A stretch of 59,105 nt of DNA from Deltaproteobacteria bacterium (GTDB taxonomy: Bacteria > Desulfobacterota > Desulfobulbia > Desulfobulbales > VMSU01). The notes beneath the pieces are model-generated. The model was not told the origin of the DNA. It searched no databases and saw only the letters and a program-made list of their open reading frames with translations. How positions within the stretch are numbered: position 1 is the stretch's first letter; every line of letters begins with the position of its first letter. The DNA is taken from contig JAJRZN010000053.1 of assembly GCA_024275235.1 (NCBI GenBank), positions 1 to 59,105 on the forward strand. Direction: 5' to 3'. Made by a program: the position numbers and the translations under genes. Shown here in pieces: positions 16,601-26,422 of the stretch.

Positions 16601-18019
16601 TTTGTGATTACCACCGAGATGTTTCGCTGCTGGCCGGTGATTAAGGACTTTTTTAAGGCCCGTGAGGAGTTCATGGCCCAGATCAGGCAGGCCATGCACG
16701 AGCTGGAGGAGACGACCGGTAAGGGCTATGGTGATCAGAAAAATCCGCTGCTGGTTTCGGTACGGAGCGGAGCGGCGGTTTCCATGCCTGGAATGATGGC
16801 TACCCTGCATAATATTGGTTTGAATGAGGATATTGCCGAGCACTTTGCCAGGGAAAGCGGTCTGGAGTATCTTGCCTGGGATAATTATCGGCGGTTTTTG
16901 CAGTCCTGGGCCATGACCAGCGGGGTTTCCCGTGAAACATTTCAGGCCTTAATGGATGAGGCCAAGAGCAAATATGATGTCCAGGTCAAGCGCCAGTTCA
17001 CCCCGTCCCAGATGAAGGAACTGGCCCTGAAATATCAGAAGACCATTCGCGGCATTGGCATTGGTATCCCCGATGATCCCTGGCTGCAGTTAATTGCCGC
17101 CCTGGAGATGGTGCTTAATTCCTGGAATACCTCAAAAACCCGTGATTATCGGGCTCTGATGGATGTCTCTGATTCCTGGGGCACGGCGGTTATTATCCAG
17201 TCCATGGTTTATGGTAATCTGGGCCAGGAGAGCGGCAGCGGCGTCCTCTTTACCGCCCATCCCTATCGTAAGGTACGGCGGGTGGCCCTCTGGGGTGACT
17301 ACGCCCCCGGCGATCAGGGGGAGGATATTGTCTCCGGCCTGGTTACCGCCTATCCCATCTCCGTGGAACAGGCCGAAATTGACGGCCGTTCTAAGGATTT
17401 TACCCTGGAACGGCGTTTCCCCAAGATATACCAGCGTCTGCGCAGTATTGCCAGGGAGTTGGTTTATGACAAGCACTGGAACCCCCAGGATATTGAATTT
17501 ACCTTTGAAGGCCCGGAGGATGATGATCTCTATCTCTTGCAGACCAGGGATATGATAACCATCAAGAAGAAGGAGAATTTTTCCGCCTTTATTGATAATA
17601 TGGAGATGAAGAAGGCGGTTCTCGGCAAGGGCATAGGGGTCAGCGGCAGCGCCCTGGTGGGCCGGGCCGTGTTTACGGTGGGAAATATAAACCGTCTGCG
17701 GCGGGAAGATCCCAAAACCCCGCTTATTCTGGTGCGTCAGGATACGGTACCGGAAGATATCAAGGAGGTATCCATGGTCGATGGCCTGATTACCGCCCGC
17801 GGCGGTCAGACCTCTCATGCCTCGGTGGTGGCTCTGCGGCTTGATAAAACCTGCGTAGTGGGCTGCAAGAATCTCAAGGTCTATGAGACTGAAGAACGCT
17901 GTGAGATCAGTGGTCATGTTATCCGTTTTGGCGATCCCATCTCCATTGACGGCCGCAAGGGGCTCTTCCTGCGCGGCAGCCATCCCGTTCAAAAGGAAGT
18001 ACATATCCTGCCCATCTGA
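13664..18019 (+). CDS. Giant PEP-synthase/PPDK-like phosphotransfer protein (1451 aa)
   Basis: About 940 N-terminal residues match no family I recognise and are rich in helix. They are followed by a PPDK-type ATP-grasp domain (LGNKGYNLKLL near 960, VSVRSGAAVSMPGMM, ending in YLLQTRD) and a phosphohistidine swivel domain with GGQTSHASVVALRLDKTCVVGC near 1385, whose His would carry the phosphate. The C-terminal PEP/pyruvate TIM barrel of PPDK and PEP synthase is absent, so it cannot make PEP alone; the phosphate acceptor may be the N-terminal region or another protein. It follows gap, which may link it to central carbon flow. Shares its domain types with the protein at 50113. Confidence 0.75.
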   Translation: MSSSKPIKSDALKANLQETAVDKVLIDPSYNVLMDIVRDYRGISRSLYELLVEINHPFRNWSLILPRLRAYILKHNRHYMVHPQGPVAMRRFVDIFLEAVSGALVLVGAKGLGPVSAGYGQSSPKNAAAIVSLTMESMLAYLEKLIRDLKPAALPDYQDSFDHCFTKLYKLNDDILTHLVQGYHPIKNIAAAFLKAAAACPDFNLNTFTRLYKRLEIIDYNYWLREEDPLPWFIEACGHEQDDWKVDELFAPVSHQSIAAHLDALTGNEEADSRKELARLLKLPGHIDIVRFYKDIPRQLLTVPFPNASYPGSHDLSAQAGGSSSVETDKDRFAENRKLLFLFRIMDIPGLFLIHEETLREINRSLVHLIQQQSFEEIEQFLLTTFQLLKANVKKFPHTSLQCIQILGTEVFKRESGRLVESFLWEVVRFGFQYANVTGVDEDWQPISNPAHLINIRVWLSLIMQEPKWCSTLFSALIINLHLSGTCIKDTDLFQRDITKLLNHPIEPLYNLAKQFAKLLPVFFNDIGAEGELREVSTELDEIHHRHDLLIHFLRKQSHVESSNLIVAFIEAIFSFWRTRDKELLADFLPPEVLQQVDTHGPFIDDLHILLKRVFELPAIQGVQDLLNWPQSERQSFLNQQADLNQVELRRFTLLVEMYYLLYEKYNLGLQDMRQQLELAVNAGFPELSELIEALEAGGTFECLEALLDHLENLQKIILSKEVFEAKEDIYYKRHIAVDIPSVYGRYRERKFDALGLTFRLENMANIYLEKIPQTVNLSFITEATFIRIINCLKLYIRALKIDGITSRYLESYLALLGNSLEQKRFSYTQYLDIFRGLSEGVKDIIYAFYTNVHQNNLSIIIPQIGADNLMPRYRSLWHEDDKTGSIHRLSESFLRDIISGTFGLQHLDNFITRIYQTLEIQKELLDEKKLDLLMTYNPENVITFLHQRNPHTDNILMLGNKGYNLKLLAADAQQVPPGFVITTEMFRCWPVIKDFFKAREEFMAQIRQAMHELEETTGKGYGDQKNPLLVSVRSGAAVSMPGMMATLHNIGLNEDIAEHFARESGLEYLAWDNYRRFLQSWAMTSGVSRETFQALMDEAKSKYDVQVKRQFTPSQMKELALKYQKTIRGIGIGIPDDPWLQLIAALEMVLNSWNTSKTRDYRALMDVSDSWGTAVIIQSMVYGNLGQESGSGVLFTAHPYRKVRRVALWGDYAPGDQGEDIVSGLVTAYPISVEQAEIDGRSKDFTLERRFPKIYQRLRSIARELVYDKHWNPQDIEFTFEGPEDDDLYLLQTRDMITIKKKENFSAFIDNMEMKKAVLGKGIGVSGSALVGRAVFTVGNINRLRREDPKTPLILVRQDTVPEDIKEVSMVDGLITARGGQTSHASVVALRLDKTCVVGCKNLKVYETEERCEISGHVIRFGDPISIDGRKGLFLRGSHPVQKEVHILPI

Positions 18020-18022
18020 TTT

Positions 18023-19141
18023 ATGCCCTTTCTCCTTTATTCATATATAGGCGCTGAAATTCTGGCCCCTTTTTTTGCCAGTCTGTTGATTTTAAACGGG
18101 GTACTCTTTATTGGCCGTCTGATGCAGGTGGTGAATCTTATCTTTGCCATGAATATAGGTTTCAGTGATTTTATCCGTCTCTGTATTTATTTGTCCCCCA
18201 AGCTTCTGCTCTTCTCCCTGCCCATGGCCAGTTCTATTGCGGTGATCCTTGCTTTTAGCCGTCTAAATAATGATAATGAAATTATCGCCTTGAAGGCGGC
18301 CGGGGTCAGCCTTTACAAAATGATGCCGCCGGTGATTCTCTTTGCTGCCTGTACGGCCCTGATAACCGGGTATTCCGCGGTGCATTTTATCCCGGCCGGT
18401 TCCACGGCTATGAACAATCTTTTTATTAAACTGGCTACCGAGAAGATAAACAGCGGGGTGCGGGCCAAACGCTTCAGTGATGACACCGGTCCTCTGGTTA
18501 TTTATGCCGATGAGGTGAATTCCCATACCAGAACCTGGAAGGGGGTGTATATCTCCGACCTGCGGGATAAGGTACACCCGGTAACCATTATTGCCGCCAG
18601 TGGAACCTTAACCCCTCATCTTGATCGGATGTATATAAGCCTGAGCCTTGATAACGGTACCATGCACCGCACGGACGGCCGTCTGACCCAGACCATTAAA
18701 TTTGCTCATTATAATATTAATCTGCCGGTAAAACCTCCTAAACTCATTGCCGGGGTGGGAAAATCACGTTCCAGCATGACCCAGGAGGCCTTGCTGAAAG
18801 CGGCGCGTAATCCGGCAAAGACTTCGGTCCAGCGGGCTGAATTTTTGAGTGAATATCATAAACGCCTCGCTCTGGCCGGTGGCTGCTTTATCCTGACAAT
18901 TCTCGGGATGCCTCTGGCCCTGCGCGGCCGTCCCGGCCGCCGTAACCTCGCTCTGCCCCTTGGTATTGGTTTTTTTCTGCTCTATTTTATCTGTTTAAGC
19001 ATAGCCGAGAGTCTGACCATGACTACCGTTTTGCCGGTGGGCCTTATTATGTGGCTGCCTAACATAATACTGGGGCTCATAACCATCATTATAACACGTT
19101 CCACCGCTGCTGAGGGCTGGCAAAAACATAAGTTGACTTAG
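18023..19141 (+). CDS. LptF/LptG-family permease
   Basis: 372 residues. Three N-terminal membrane helices, a periplasmic beta-jellyroll region (about 130-260) and three C-terminal helices match the YjgP/YjgQ family. The segment LAFSRLNNDNEIIALKAAGVSLYKM is the conserved cytoplasmic coupling helix that contacts the LptB ATPase. These permeases extract LPS from the inner membrane and load it onto the periplasmic Lpt bridge. Its usual partner gene is not next to it. It starts three bases after the preceding stop. Confidence 0.85.
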   Translation: MPFLLYSYIGAEILAPFFASLLILNGVLFIGRLMQVVNLIFAMNIGFSDFIRLCIYLSPKLLLFSLPMASSIAVILAFSRLNNDNEIIALKAAGVSLYKMMPPVILFAACTALITGYSAVHFIPAGSTAMNNLFIKLATEKINSGVRAKRFSDDTGPLVIYADEVNSHTRTWKGVYISDLRDKVHPVTIIAASGTLTPHLDRMYISLSLDNGTMHRTDGRLTQTIKFAHYNINLPVKPPKLIAGVGKSRSSMTQEALLKAARNPAKTSVQRAEFLSEYHKRLALAGGCFILTILGMPLALRGRPGRRNLALPLGIGFFLLYFICLSIAESLTMTTVLPVGLIMWLPNIILGLITIIITRSTAAEGWQKHKLT

Positions 19142-19360
19142 TTGGTAAGGATGTTTAATGTTGCTTGCAAATTGCTTTCCCGCCATTAAGGGGCCTTAAT
19201 TCCCTATGTTTTTTATGAAAAAATAAACTTTTGGGAGAGCTGTTGATAAAATGTATAACATATTGAATTTGTTACTTTTAAAATAGTGGCCGGATGCGAT
19301 CGGTTGTTTGGCTGAATAGTTGCAGAAAATCAAAATATATTTCTTTTTTTAGGAGAATAC

Positions 19361-21736
19361 GTGGATTTAAATGACTCACTAACCACAGGTATCAGCGATT
19401 TTTTTGATCTGGAAAATCAGGAAATTCCAGAGGAGCTGCCTGTAATGGCAGTACGGGATGTGGTTATATTTAATTATATGATTATTCCCCTTTTTGTCGG
19501 CCGCCCCGCCTCGGTGGCTGCGGTTAATGATGCCCTGGCTAAGGATAAACTGCTGCTGCTCGTCACCCAGAAAGACAGCACCCTGGATAAGCCGGGGCCT
19601 GATGATATTTATAAGGTGGGTATGGTCAGTATGATTATGCGTACCCTGAAACTGCCGGACGGCCGGCTCAAGGTGCTGATTCAGGCCTTGAGTAAGGCCA
19701 GGATAGATGAGCTGATCCAGACCGACCCCCATTTTCTGGCCAGAATCACCGTCCTTAATGATGAGGATACTACCGAGGTTGATGTTGAGATAGAGGCCCA
19801 GATGCGCACGGTGCGGGAGCAGACGGAAAAGCTCCTTGCCTTGAAGGGTATCATGGCCTCCGAGCTGATGATGATTCTGAATAATATTGAAGAACCCGGC
19901 CGTCTTGCTGATCTGGTTATCTCCAACCTGCGCCTGCGAACCAACGAGTCTCAGGAGGTTCTGGAGACCACTGATCCGGTTCAGCGTTTACGCAAAGTGG
20001 CGGAATTTCTGCGTAAAGAACTGGCAGTCTCCATCATGCAGGACAAGATTGAGTCCCAGGCCAAGGACGAGATGAGCAAGAGTCAGCGGGAGTATTATCT
20101 TCGGGAGCAGATGCACGCCCTGAAAAAGGAGCTGGGTGACGTTGACGACCGCTCTGAAGAGCTTGATGAGCTGCGTAAAAAAATCACCAGGATGCGGATG
20201 CCTAAAGAGGTCAAGAAAGAGGCCTTGAAGCAGTTGAAACGTTTTGAGATGATGCATCCGGACGCCTCCGAAGCCACCATTATCCGTACTTATCTCGACT
20301 GGATTGTTGATATTCCCTGGCAGTGCAGCACCAAGGATAAACTTGACCTGAAAGAGGCCCGCCGGGTGCTGGACAGTGACCATTACGGCCTTGATAAGGT
20401 CAAGGAACGGATTTTGTAATATCTTGCCGTCCGTAAACTGAATAAGAGTACCAAGGGGCCTATTCTGTGTTTTGTGGGGCCGCCAGGGGTGGGTAAGACC
20501 TCTCTCGGCCGTTCCATTGCCAGGGCCATGGGCCGTAAATTTTATCGGCTTTCCCTCGGTGGTATGCATGATGAGGCTGAGATCCGCGGTCATAGCCGCA
20601 CCTATATCGGTGCCATGCCCGGCCGCATTATTCAGGGGTTGAAGAGCGCCGGCTCCAATAATCCGGTATTTATGATGGATGAAATAGACAAGGTGGGGCA
20701 GGATTACCGGGGTGATCCCTCTTCAGCCCTCCTTGAGGTGCTGGATCCGGAACAGAATTTTTCCTTTTCTGATCATTACCTGAATCTGCCCATGGATCTT
20801 TCCAGGGTCATGTTCATTGTCACCGCCAATATGGTCGACACCATCCCCGCTCCCCTCTATGACCGCATGGAAATTATCCGTCTCTCCGGTTATACTCAGG
20901 AGGAAAAGCTGATTATTGCCAAACGTTATCTCGTGCCTCGTCAATTAAAGGATAACGGGCTCAAAAAGAAGCATATTGTTATTGACGATCAGGTTCTGGG
21001 GCTGATTATCAGCGGTTATACCATGGAGGCTGGTCTGCGAAATCTGGAGCGTGAGATTGGCAAGGTCTGCCGTAAGGTGGCTCGTAAGATAGCTGAGGGC
21101 GGCCGCGGCCCCTATAAGATATCTAAACGGACTTTGAGTAAATATCTCGGGCCGCAGAAGTTTCTGCCCGAGGCCGAGCAGGATAAAATCGATCAGCCCG
21201 GTCTGGCCACTGGTCTGGCCTGGACTGAGACCGGCGGGGTTCTCCTGTATATCGAGGTTTCTGTCCTGAAGGGCAAGGGTGGCCTTACCCTCACCGGGCA
21301 GTTGGGCGATGTGATGAAGGAATCGGCCCAGGCGGCTTTAAGCTTTTGCCGGGCCCATGTCGGTAAACTGAAATTACCGGATAATTATTTTGAGGATATT
21401 GATATTCATATTCATGTCCCGGCCGGGGCTATTCCCAAGGACGGCCCGTCGGCCGGGGTAACCATGGCCACTGCCCTTTATTCCGCCATTTCCGGCCGTC
21501 AGGTACGTTCAGACATCGCCATGACCGGTGAGATTACCCTGCGGGGCCGGGTTCTGCCCATTGGCGGCCTTAAAGAAAAGGCCCTGGCCGCTCTGCGGGC
21601 CGGGATCAAAACTGTGATTATTCCGGATGAGAACAAAAAGGATCTGGTGGAAATCCCCAAGGATATTCGGGAAAAGATGGAGTTTATCCCGGTCAGGAAT
21701 ATGAACCGTATTTTAAATATTGCCTTTAAAAAATAA
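19361..21736 (+). pseudogene. lon: Lon protease interrupted by an in-frame TAA
   Basis: Full-length Lon reading frame (791 codons) broken by one ochre codon at 20417-20419, where relatives have Glu (KERILEYLAV). Upstream part: N-terminal substrate-binding domain and the start of AAA+. Downstream, in the same frame: Walker [10 protein letters not shown], Walker B MDEIDK, and the protease domain with Ser in PKDGPSAG and Lys in [10 protein letters not shown]. Everything after the stop is intact, so this is either a very recent GAA-to-TAA change or a sequencing/assembly error. The GTG start at 19361 follows AGGAG. Lon degrades damaged and regulatory proteins in the cytosol. If the stop is real, no active protease could be made without readthrough. 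Confidence 0.85.
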
Positions 21737-21752
21737 TCAGCCATTCATAGAT

Positions 21753-22832
21753 ATGCCGGAGAAACGGGGGCGGTGGATTGTGGTTGCCGCCCTGCTGTTT
21801 TTGCTTGCCGCTCTTTTAAGCTTCAACCTCTGGCATTATTCCAGAACTCCTCTGACTACCGGGGTCTCCGGTGCCAAGGTGGTTGTTTATATCCCCCCCG
21901 GCACTTCTTTTAAACAAATTCAGCATATTTTGAGCCGTGCCGGGTTAATAGAGCCGGATCGCCGTTTTCTTATTCTGGCCCGCTTAACCGGGGCGGTGGG
22001 CCGCCTGCGGGCTGGTGAATATCGTCTTCCCGGCCGGATTTCACCCTTGGATTTATTGCGCCGTCTGCGTCAGGGCAAGACTCTGCGTCATTTTCTGACC
22101 ATTCCCGAGGGAGCCAATATCTTCCAGACCGCCAGGATTATTGCCGACAGCGGTCTGACTGATGAGCGGCAAGCCCTGTCTTTACTCCGTGATGCTGATT
22201 TTATTCACTCTCTGGGGTTACATGAGACCAGTCTTGAGGGTTATATTTTTCCGGATACTTACTCCTTTAAACGGGGGATGACGGCCCGTTCGGTGATTGG
22301 CCGCATGGTAAAGAGGATGACGGTTAAATTCACCGAAGAGTGCCGCCGGCAAAGTTCAGATGACAAGGTCATTATAGATTGTAATCTGTTAAAGGTGTCA
22401 AGTCCGGTTGATTTTCTGCCCAGGGGGTATATTCATCTCAAGGCCCGCGAGGCCCTTATCCTGGCTTCTATTGTTGAGAAAGAGACCGCCGCCCCGGAAG
22501 AGAGGCCGATAATTGCCGAGGTCTTCATAAATCGTCTGCGCCGGGGAATGCGTCTGCAGACAGACCCAACAGTTATTTATGGCCTGAAAAAATTCCACTC
22601 ACCCCTTTCCAGGGTAGATTTGAGAACTCCAACCCCTTATAATACCTATCTTCTGCCGGCCCTGCCGGAAGGCCCCATCTGCAATCCAGGTTCTGCCTCC
22701 CTGCGGGCGGTTATGCGCCCAGCCATTGGTAATTATTATTATTTTGTTTCCCGCCATAACGGTCATCATTATTTTTCCACTACCCTCAAGGAACATAATC
22801 GGGCGGTACGTAAATATAGAGGTCTTCGATAA
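21753..22832 (+). CDS. mltG: Endolytic murein transglycosylase
   Basis: About 359 residues from the ATG at 21753; the frame extends to a TTG inside lon, which is less likely. One N-terminal membrane helix (VVAALLFLLAALLSF) precedes a LysM-like region (YIPPGTSFKQIQHIL) and the YceG catalytic domain. The catalytic Glu lies in SIVEKETAAPEERP, followed by the signature FINRLRRGMRLQTDPTVIYG. It cleaves nascent peptidoglycan strands at the inner membrane and limits glycan length. It directly follows lon. Confidence 0.92.
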   Translation: MPEKRGRWIVVAALLFLLAALLSFNLWHYSRTPLTTGVSGAKVVVYIPPGTSFKQIQHILSRAGLIEPDRRFLILARLTGAVGRLRAGEYRLPGRISPLDLLRRLRQGKTLRHFLTIPEGANIFQTARIIADSGLTDERQALSLLRDADFIHSLGLHETSLEGYIFPDTYSFKRGMTARSVIGRMVKRMTVKFTEECRRQSSDDKVIIDCNLLKVSSPVDFLPRGYIHLKAREALILASIVEKETAAPEERPIIAEVFINRLRRGMRLQTDPTVIYGLKKFHSPLSRVDLRTPTPYNTYLLPALPEGPICNPGSASLRAVMRPAIGNYYYFVSRHNGHHYFSTTLKEHNRAVRKYRGLR

Positions 22833-22945
22833 AATAATTGATTGAGAGTTTAAGTGGTTTGTTTTACCGGTAAAATAATGTATTTTAACATCGTCAGTTG
22901 AGTTGAATATTGCTGGCAAACGTGAAAATTATTAAGAGGTGCAGC

Positions 22946-23395
22946 ATGAAATCAAGAATCCATCTCCCGGCTCTGCGGGAATCGGCCGGCGGCCGCCAAA
23001 GTGGTTTTTCCCTGATTGAATTATTGATTGTCATGGTCATTCTTGGCCTGTTAGCCTCTCTTGTCGGCCCCAAGATGTTCAGTAAGCTGGGAATGGCTAA
23101 ACAGAAAACAGCCCAGACCCAGATTGAAATGTTAATGACCGCCCTGGATTCATACCGTCTTGATGTCGGGCGTTATCCCTCTTCACAGGAGGGGTTGGAG
23201 GCCCTGGTGCGCAATACCGGCAATGATAAATGGCATGGCCCCTATTTAGCCAAGGGCCTGCCCAAAGACCCCTGGGGCAATAAGTATCACTATCAGAATC
23301 CCGGCGAACATGGTGAAGTTGATATAACCTCTTATGGGGCCGACGGCACCAGCGGCGGTGAAGGTGAGAACGCCGATATTGGCAGCTGGCAGTAA
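22946..23395 (+). CDS. gspG: Type II secretion major pseudopilin GspG
   Basis: 149 residues from the ATG at 22946, chosen because AAGAGGTG precedes it. The prepilin cleavage and helix motif is G-FSLIELLIVMVILGLLASL (Glu at +5), followed by the GspG-specific C-terminus: YPSSQEGLEAL, PYLAKGLPKDPWGNKY and the calcium-site TSYGADGTSGGEGENADIGSW. It is the main subunit of the T2SS pseudopilus. No other gsp gene is nearby, and the next gene begins directly after its stop codon, so it is an orphan copy inside an envelope-biogenesis run. Confidence 0.93.
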   Translation: MKSRIHLPALRESAGGRQSGFSLIELLIVMVILGLLASLVGPKMFSKLGMAKQKTAQTQIEMLMTALDSYRLDVGRYPSSQEGLEALVRNTGNDKWHGPYLAKGLPKDPWGNKYHYQNPGEHGEVDITSYGADGTSGGEGENADIGSWQ

Positions 23396-25281
23396 ATGTA
23401 CAATCAGTTTAAAAAATTAAACTTCTGGCTTATTATCGGTACAGACTGCCTGCTGTTAAGTTGCGCTCATATCCTGGCCTACTGGATACGTTTTGCTCAG
23501 CTCAGCGCTTCCGAATGGCACAATATACTTCTTGTTCTGCCTTTGCTGCTGCTCTTTAAAATTATCGTCTTCTCTATGCTGGGTCTTTATCGCGGCATGT
23601 GGCGTTATACCGGCATTAATGATCTCTTAAAGGTTATCAAGGCCGTAGTCATACCACCATTACCGCCCTCGCTGTTCTGGCGGTGGTCAACCGCTTAGAG
23701 GGGTTCTCACGTTCCGTCTTCATCCTTGACGGTATCCTTACCCTGCTCTTTATCGGCGGTTTTCGTCTTGCTCTCCGGCTTTATTATCAACGCTCCGGCG
23801 GCAGTTTTTTCGCCCTTGACCGGGCCGCCCGCCTGTCTCAAAAAAAGCGGCTGTTGATTATCGGGGCCGGAGACGCGGCCGAAAAGATGGTGCGTGAAAT
23901 CAGAGACAACCCCCACCTGCCTTATCTCGTAGTTGGTTTTCTTGATGATATGCCCGTCAAGATAGGTAACCGGATTCACGGTATTACGGTGTTGGCTCCC
24001 ATCTCTGAACTGCACGAGACCATTATTAAGACCAAGAGTCAGGAAGTGTTAATTGCTATTCCTTCGGCCAGTCGTGATCAGATGCAGCGTATAGTTGATC
24101 TCTGCCGAACCGGCTCGGTACCCTATAAAACCCTGCCCAGTCTCGGCGAGATTATTAATAACAAAATATCCATCCGGGGGATCAGGGATGTCGCTTACCG
24201 CGACCTCCTGGGCCGCCCTCAGGTGCGCCTTGACCAGAGGCAGATAGAGGAAACTTTCCAGGGTAAAAGTATTCTTGTTACAGGAGCCGGTGGTTCAATT
24301 GGCTCAGAACTCTGCCGCCAATTACTGCGTTTTGCCCCTGGTTGTTTAATCCTGCTTGATGCTGGCGAGCAGAATCTCTATCAGATAGAGATGGAGTTGT
24401 TGCATGAGCATGGTTTTGCCGATTATGTGACCATCTTAGGCAAGGTGCAGGACAGGGAACTGCTTGACAGTATATTTAAACGTTATCATCCTCAGATAGT
24501 TATCCATGCCGCGGCCTATAAACATGTACCAATGGTGGAGAAAAATCCCTGGGAGGGGGTTTTTAATAATGTCTTTGCCTCCCGGCGTCTGATGCGGGCC
24601 GCCTGCCGGTACGGGGTGGAGCGTTTTATTGTGGTTTCCACCGATAAGGCGGTACGCCCCACTAATGTCATGGGAGCCACTAAACGGCTCTGTGAACGGA
24701 TTATGCAGGCCTACTGCATAGCCAACAAGGAGAGGGGAAAAACCCGCTTTATGGCGGTACGTTTTGGTAATGTCCTGGGTTCCTCCGGCTCGGTAATTCC
24801 TCTTTTTAAGCGCCAGATTGAGATGGGCGGCCCGGTGACCGTAACTCATCCGGAGATTAACCGCTATTTCATGTCCATTGATGAGGCGGCCCAGCTTATT
24901 CTCCAGGCCGCGGCCATGGGTGAGGGTGGGGAAATATTCATCCTCAAGATGGGTTCGCCGGTTTTGATCGCCCAGATGGCCCGTGATCTCATAAGGCTGT
25001 GCGGCAAAGAACCGGATACTGAAATTGAGATTAAATATACCGGCCTGCGCCCCGGGGAAAAGCTCTATGAGGAGTTGATTACCGAAGGTGAGGGAATTGT
25101 CGCCACCCGGCATGAAAAGATTATGGTCTTGCGTGGTAACGGCATCCAGTTAGCCGAGCTCCGGCCGCTCCTCGAAAAACTGAAAGACTGCGCCCGTCAC
25201 CATGATGCCGGGGGGATTAAAAAAATTCTGCTGGAGATGGTGCCTGAATATACCCCGGAGGAGAATGAGGCGGTACTCTAA
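23396..25281 (+). pseudogene. CapD/FlaA1/WbpM-like nucleotide-sugar 4,6-dehydratase, frameshifted
   Basis: The N-terminal part (23396 to about 23650) encodes the membrane helices and RGMWRYTG; the remaining 530 codons are one frame over. At 23651-23653 one base is missing: adding it restores a continuous sequence across the junction. The rest has a CoA/NAD-binding domain (LIIGAGDAAEKM) and the CapD domain: VTGAGGSIGSELCRQLL, HAAAYKHVPMVEKNPWE and STDKAVRPTNVMGATKR. Family role: UDP-GlcNAc 4,6-dehydration or epimerisation for O-antigen, capsule or glycoprotein sugars, anchored in the inner membrane. The break is early and the rest intact, so it may be an assembly error; a GTG near 23683 could give a soluble form. 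Followed by a heptosyltransferase. Confidence 0.8.
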
Positions 25282-25384
25282 TCAGGAATAAGTAATCAGG
25301 GGACAGGGGGTAGGTTCCGGTTTTATACTCCTGATCCACCTTTTTGGTATCATACTGAAGTTACAAACAAATTAGCTGTCTTTT

Positions 25385-26422
25385 GTGAATATTATTATAG
25401 TTAAAACCAGCGCCATTGGTGATGTTACTCACAGTCTGCCGGCTTTAAAGGCCCTGCGGGGGCAATTTCCCAGGGCTGTCATCAGCTGGCTGGTGGAGGA
25501 AGAGGCGGCGGATATTCTGGTGGGGCATCCCGACATCGACCGTCTGCTCATCTCGCCGCGTAAGCGCTGGTTGCGGCAGTTAAAGGCCGGTAAAATTTTT
25601 CCCACCATTAGAGAAATATGGCGTTTTACAAGAGAGCTTAGAGCCGTTAAATATGATCTTCTGCTTGATTTTCAGGGACTCTTAAAGAGCAGTATTTTCA
25701 TCGCTCTCTGCCGGGCCCGGAGAAAGGTGGGCTTTGGGCGGGGTATGGAGCATAGTGAAGGCAGCTACCTGTTTTTAAACGAAAAAATAGCGCCTGTATC
25801 CATGGATATCCACGCCGTGGAGCGGGAATTGCATCTGCTTAATGCCATCGGGATTAAAACCGGTCAGACGGCCTGCGAGCTGCCCATTGCCCCGCAAAGC
25901 CGTAAGGAAGCGGCTGATATTCTTCGCCGGGCCGGGGCAGATCACACTCGGCCTCTGGTCGTTCTAAACCCCATGACCACCTGGCCCACCAAGCATTGGC
26001 CGCCGGAGAGTTTTGCGGCCCTCAGCCGTCTTCTGGCAACAAAGGGGGCGCGAATTGCCTTCACCGGCAGTCCGGCTGACCGGGATGAGATTGCGGCCAT
26101 AATTCGTAAATCTCAGACCAGAGCCCTCAATCTGGCTGGTAAAACCAATTTGCGCCAGTTGGCCGCCGTTTTTGCCGGAGCCGCCGTGGTCATCAGCACG
26201 GATACCGGGCCCATGCATATCGCTGCCGCCGCCGGAGTTCCGGTAGTGGCCCTCTTTGGCCCCACCGCCCCCTGGCGCACCGGCCCCCATGGTGGTCAGC
26301 ATACCATTATCAGAACCGCCCCCTCCTGCAGCCCCTGCTTCAAAAAAGAATGCCCCACCAGTAGCTGCATGAAGGATATAAAGGCCGAAGAGGTATACCG
26401 GGCCGCCCTCCTCTATCTATAA
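25385..26422 (+). CDS. waaC: Heptosyltransferase I-like GT9 (LPS core)
   Basis: 345 residues, GT9 family. The N-terminus IIVKTSAIGDVTHSLPALKALR is the WaaC/RfaC signature, and the acceptor-side Asp lies in IGD. The C-terminal GT-B domain holds STDTGPMHIAAAAGVPVVALFGPT, which binds ADP-heptose. It adds L-glycero-D-manno-heptose to Kdo-lipid A at the inner membrane. GTG start. It ends at 26422, exactly abutting the convergent gene that ends at 26423. WaaC rather than WaaF is favoured by the N-terminal SAIGDVTH; this is not certain. Confidence 0.82.
   Translation: MNIIIVKTSAIGDVTHSLPALKALRGQFPRAVISWLVEEEAADILVGHPDIDRLLISPRKRWLRQLKAGKIFPTIREIWRFTRELRAVKYDLLLDFQGLLKSSIFIALCRARRKVGFGRGMEHSEGSYLFLNEKIAPVSMDIHAVERELHLLNAIGIKTGQTACELPIAPQSRKEAADILRRAGADHTRPLVVLNPMTTWPTKHWPPESFAALSRLLATKGARIAFTGSPADRDEIAAIIRKSQTRALNLAGKTNLRQLAAVFAGAAVVISTDTGPMHIAAAAGVPVVALFGPTAPWRTGPHGGQHTIIRTAPSCSPCFKKECPTSSCMKDIKAEEVYRAALLYL

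Noticed and set aside
19141-19361. A sigma-32 heat-shock promoter before lon (CTTGCAA ... CCATTA near 19160-19185)
   Set aside because: Spacing and match are poor, so it is not listed as a feature.
20417-20419. Recoding of the lon stop codon
   Set aside because: The codon is TAA, for which no bacterial Sec-like recoding is known in this group; mutation or error is simpler.
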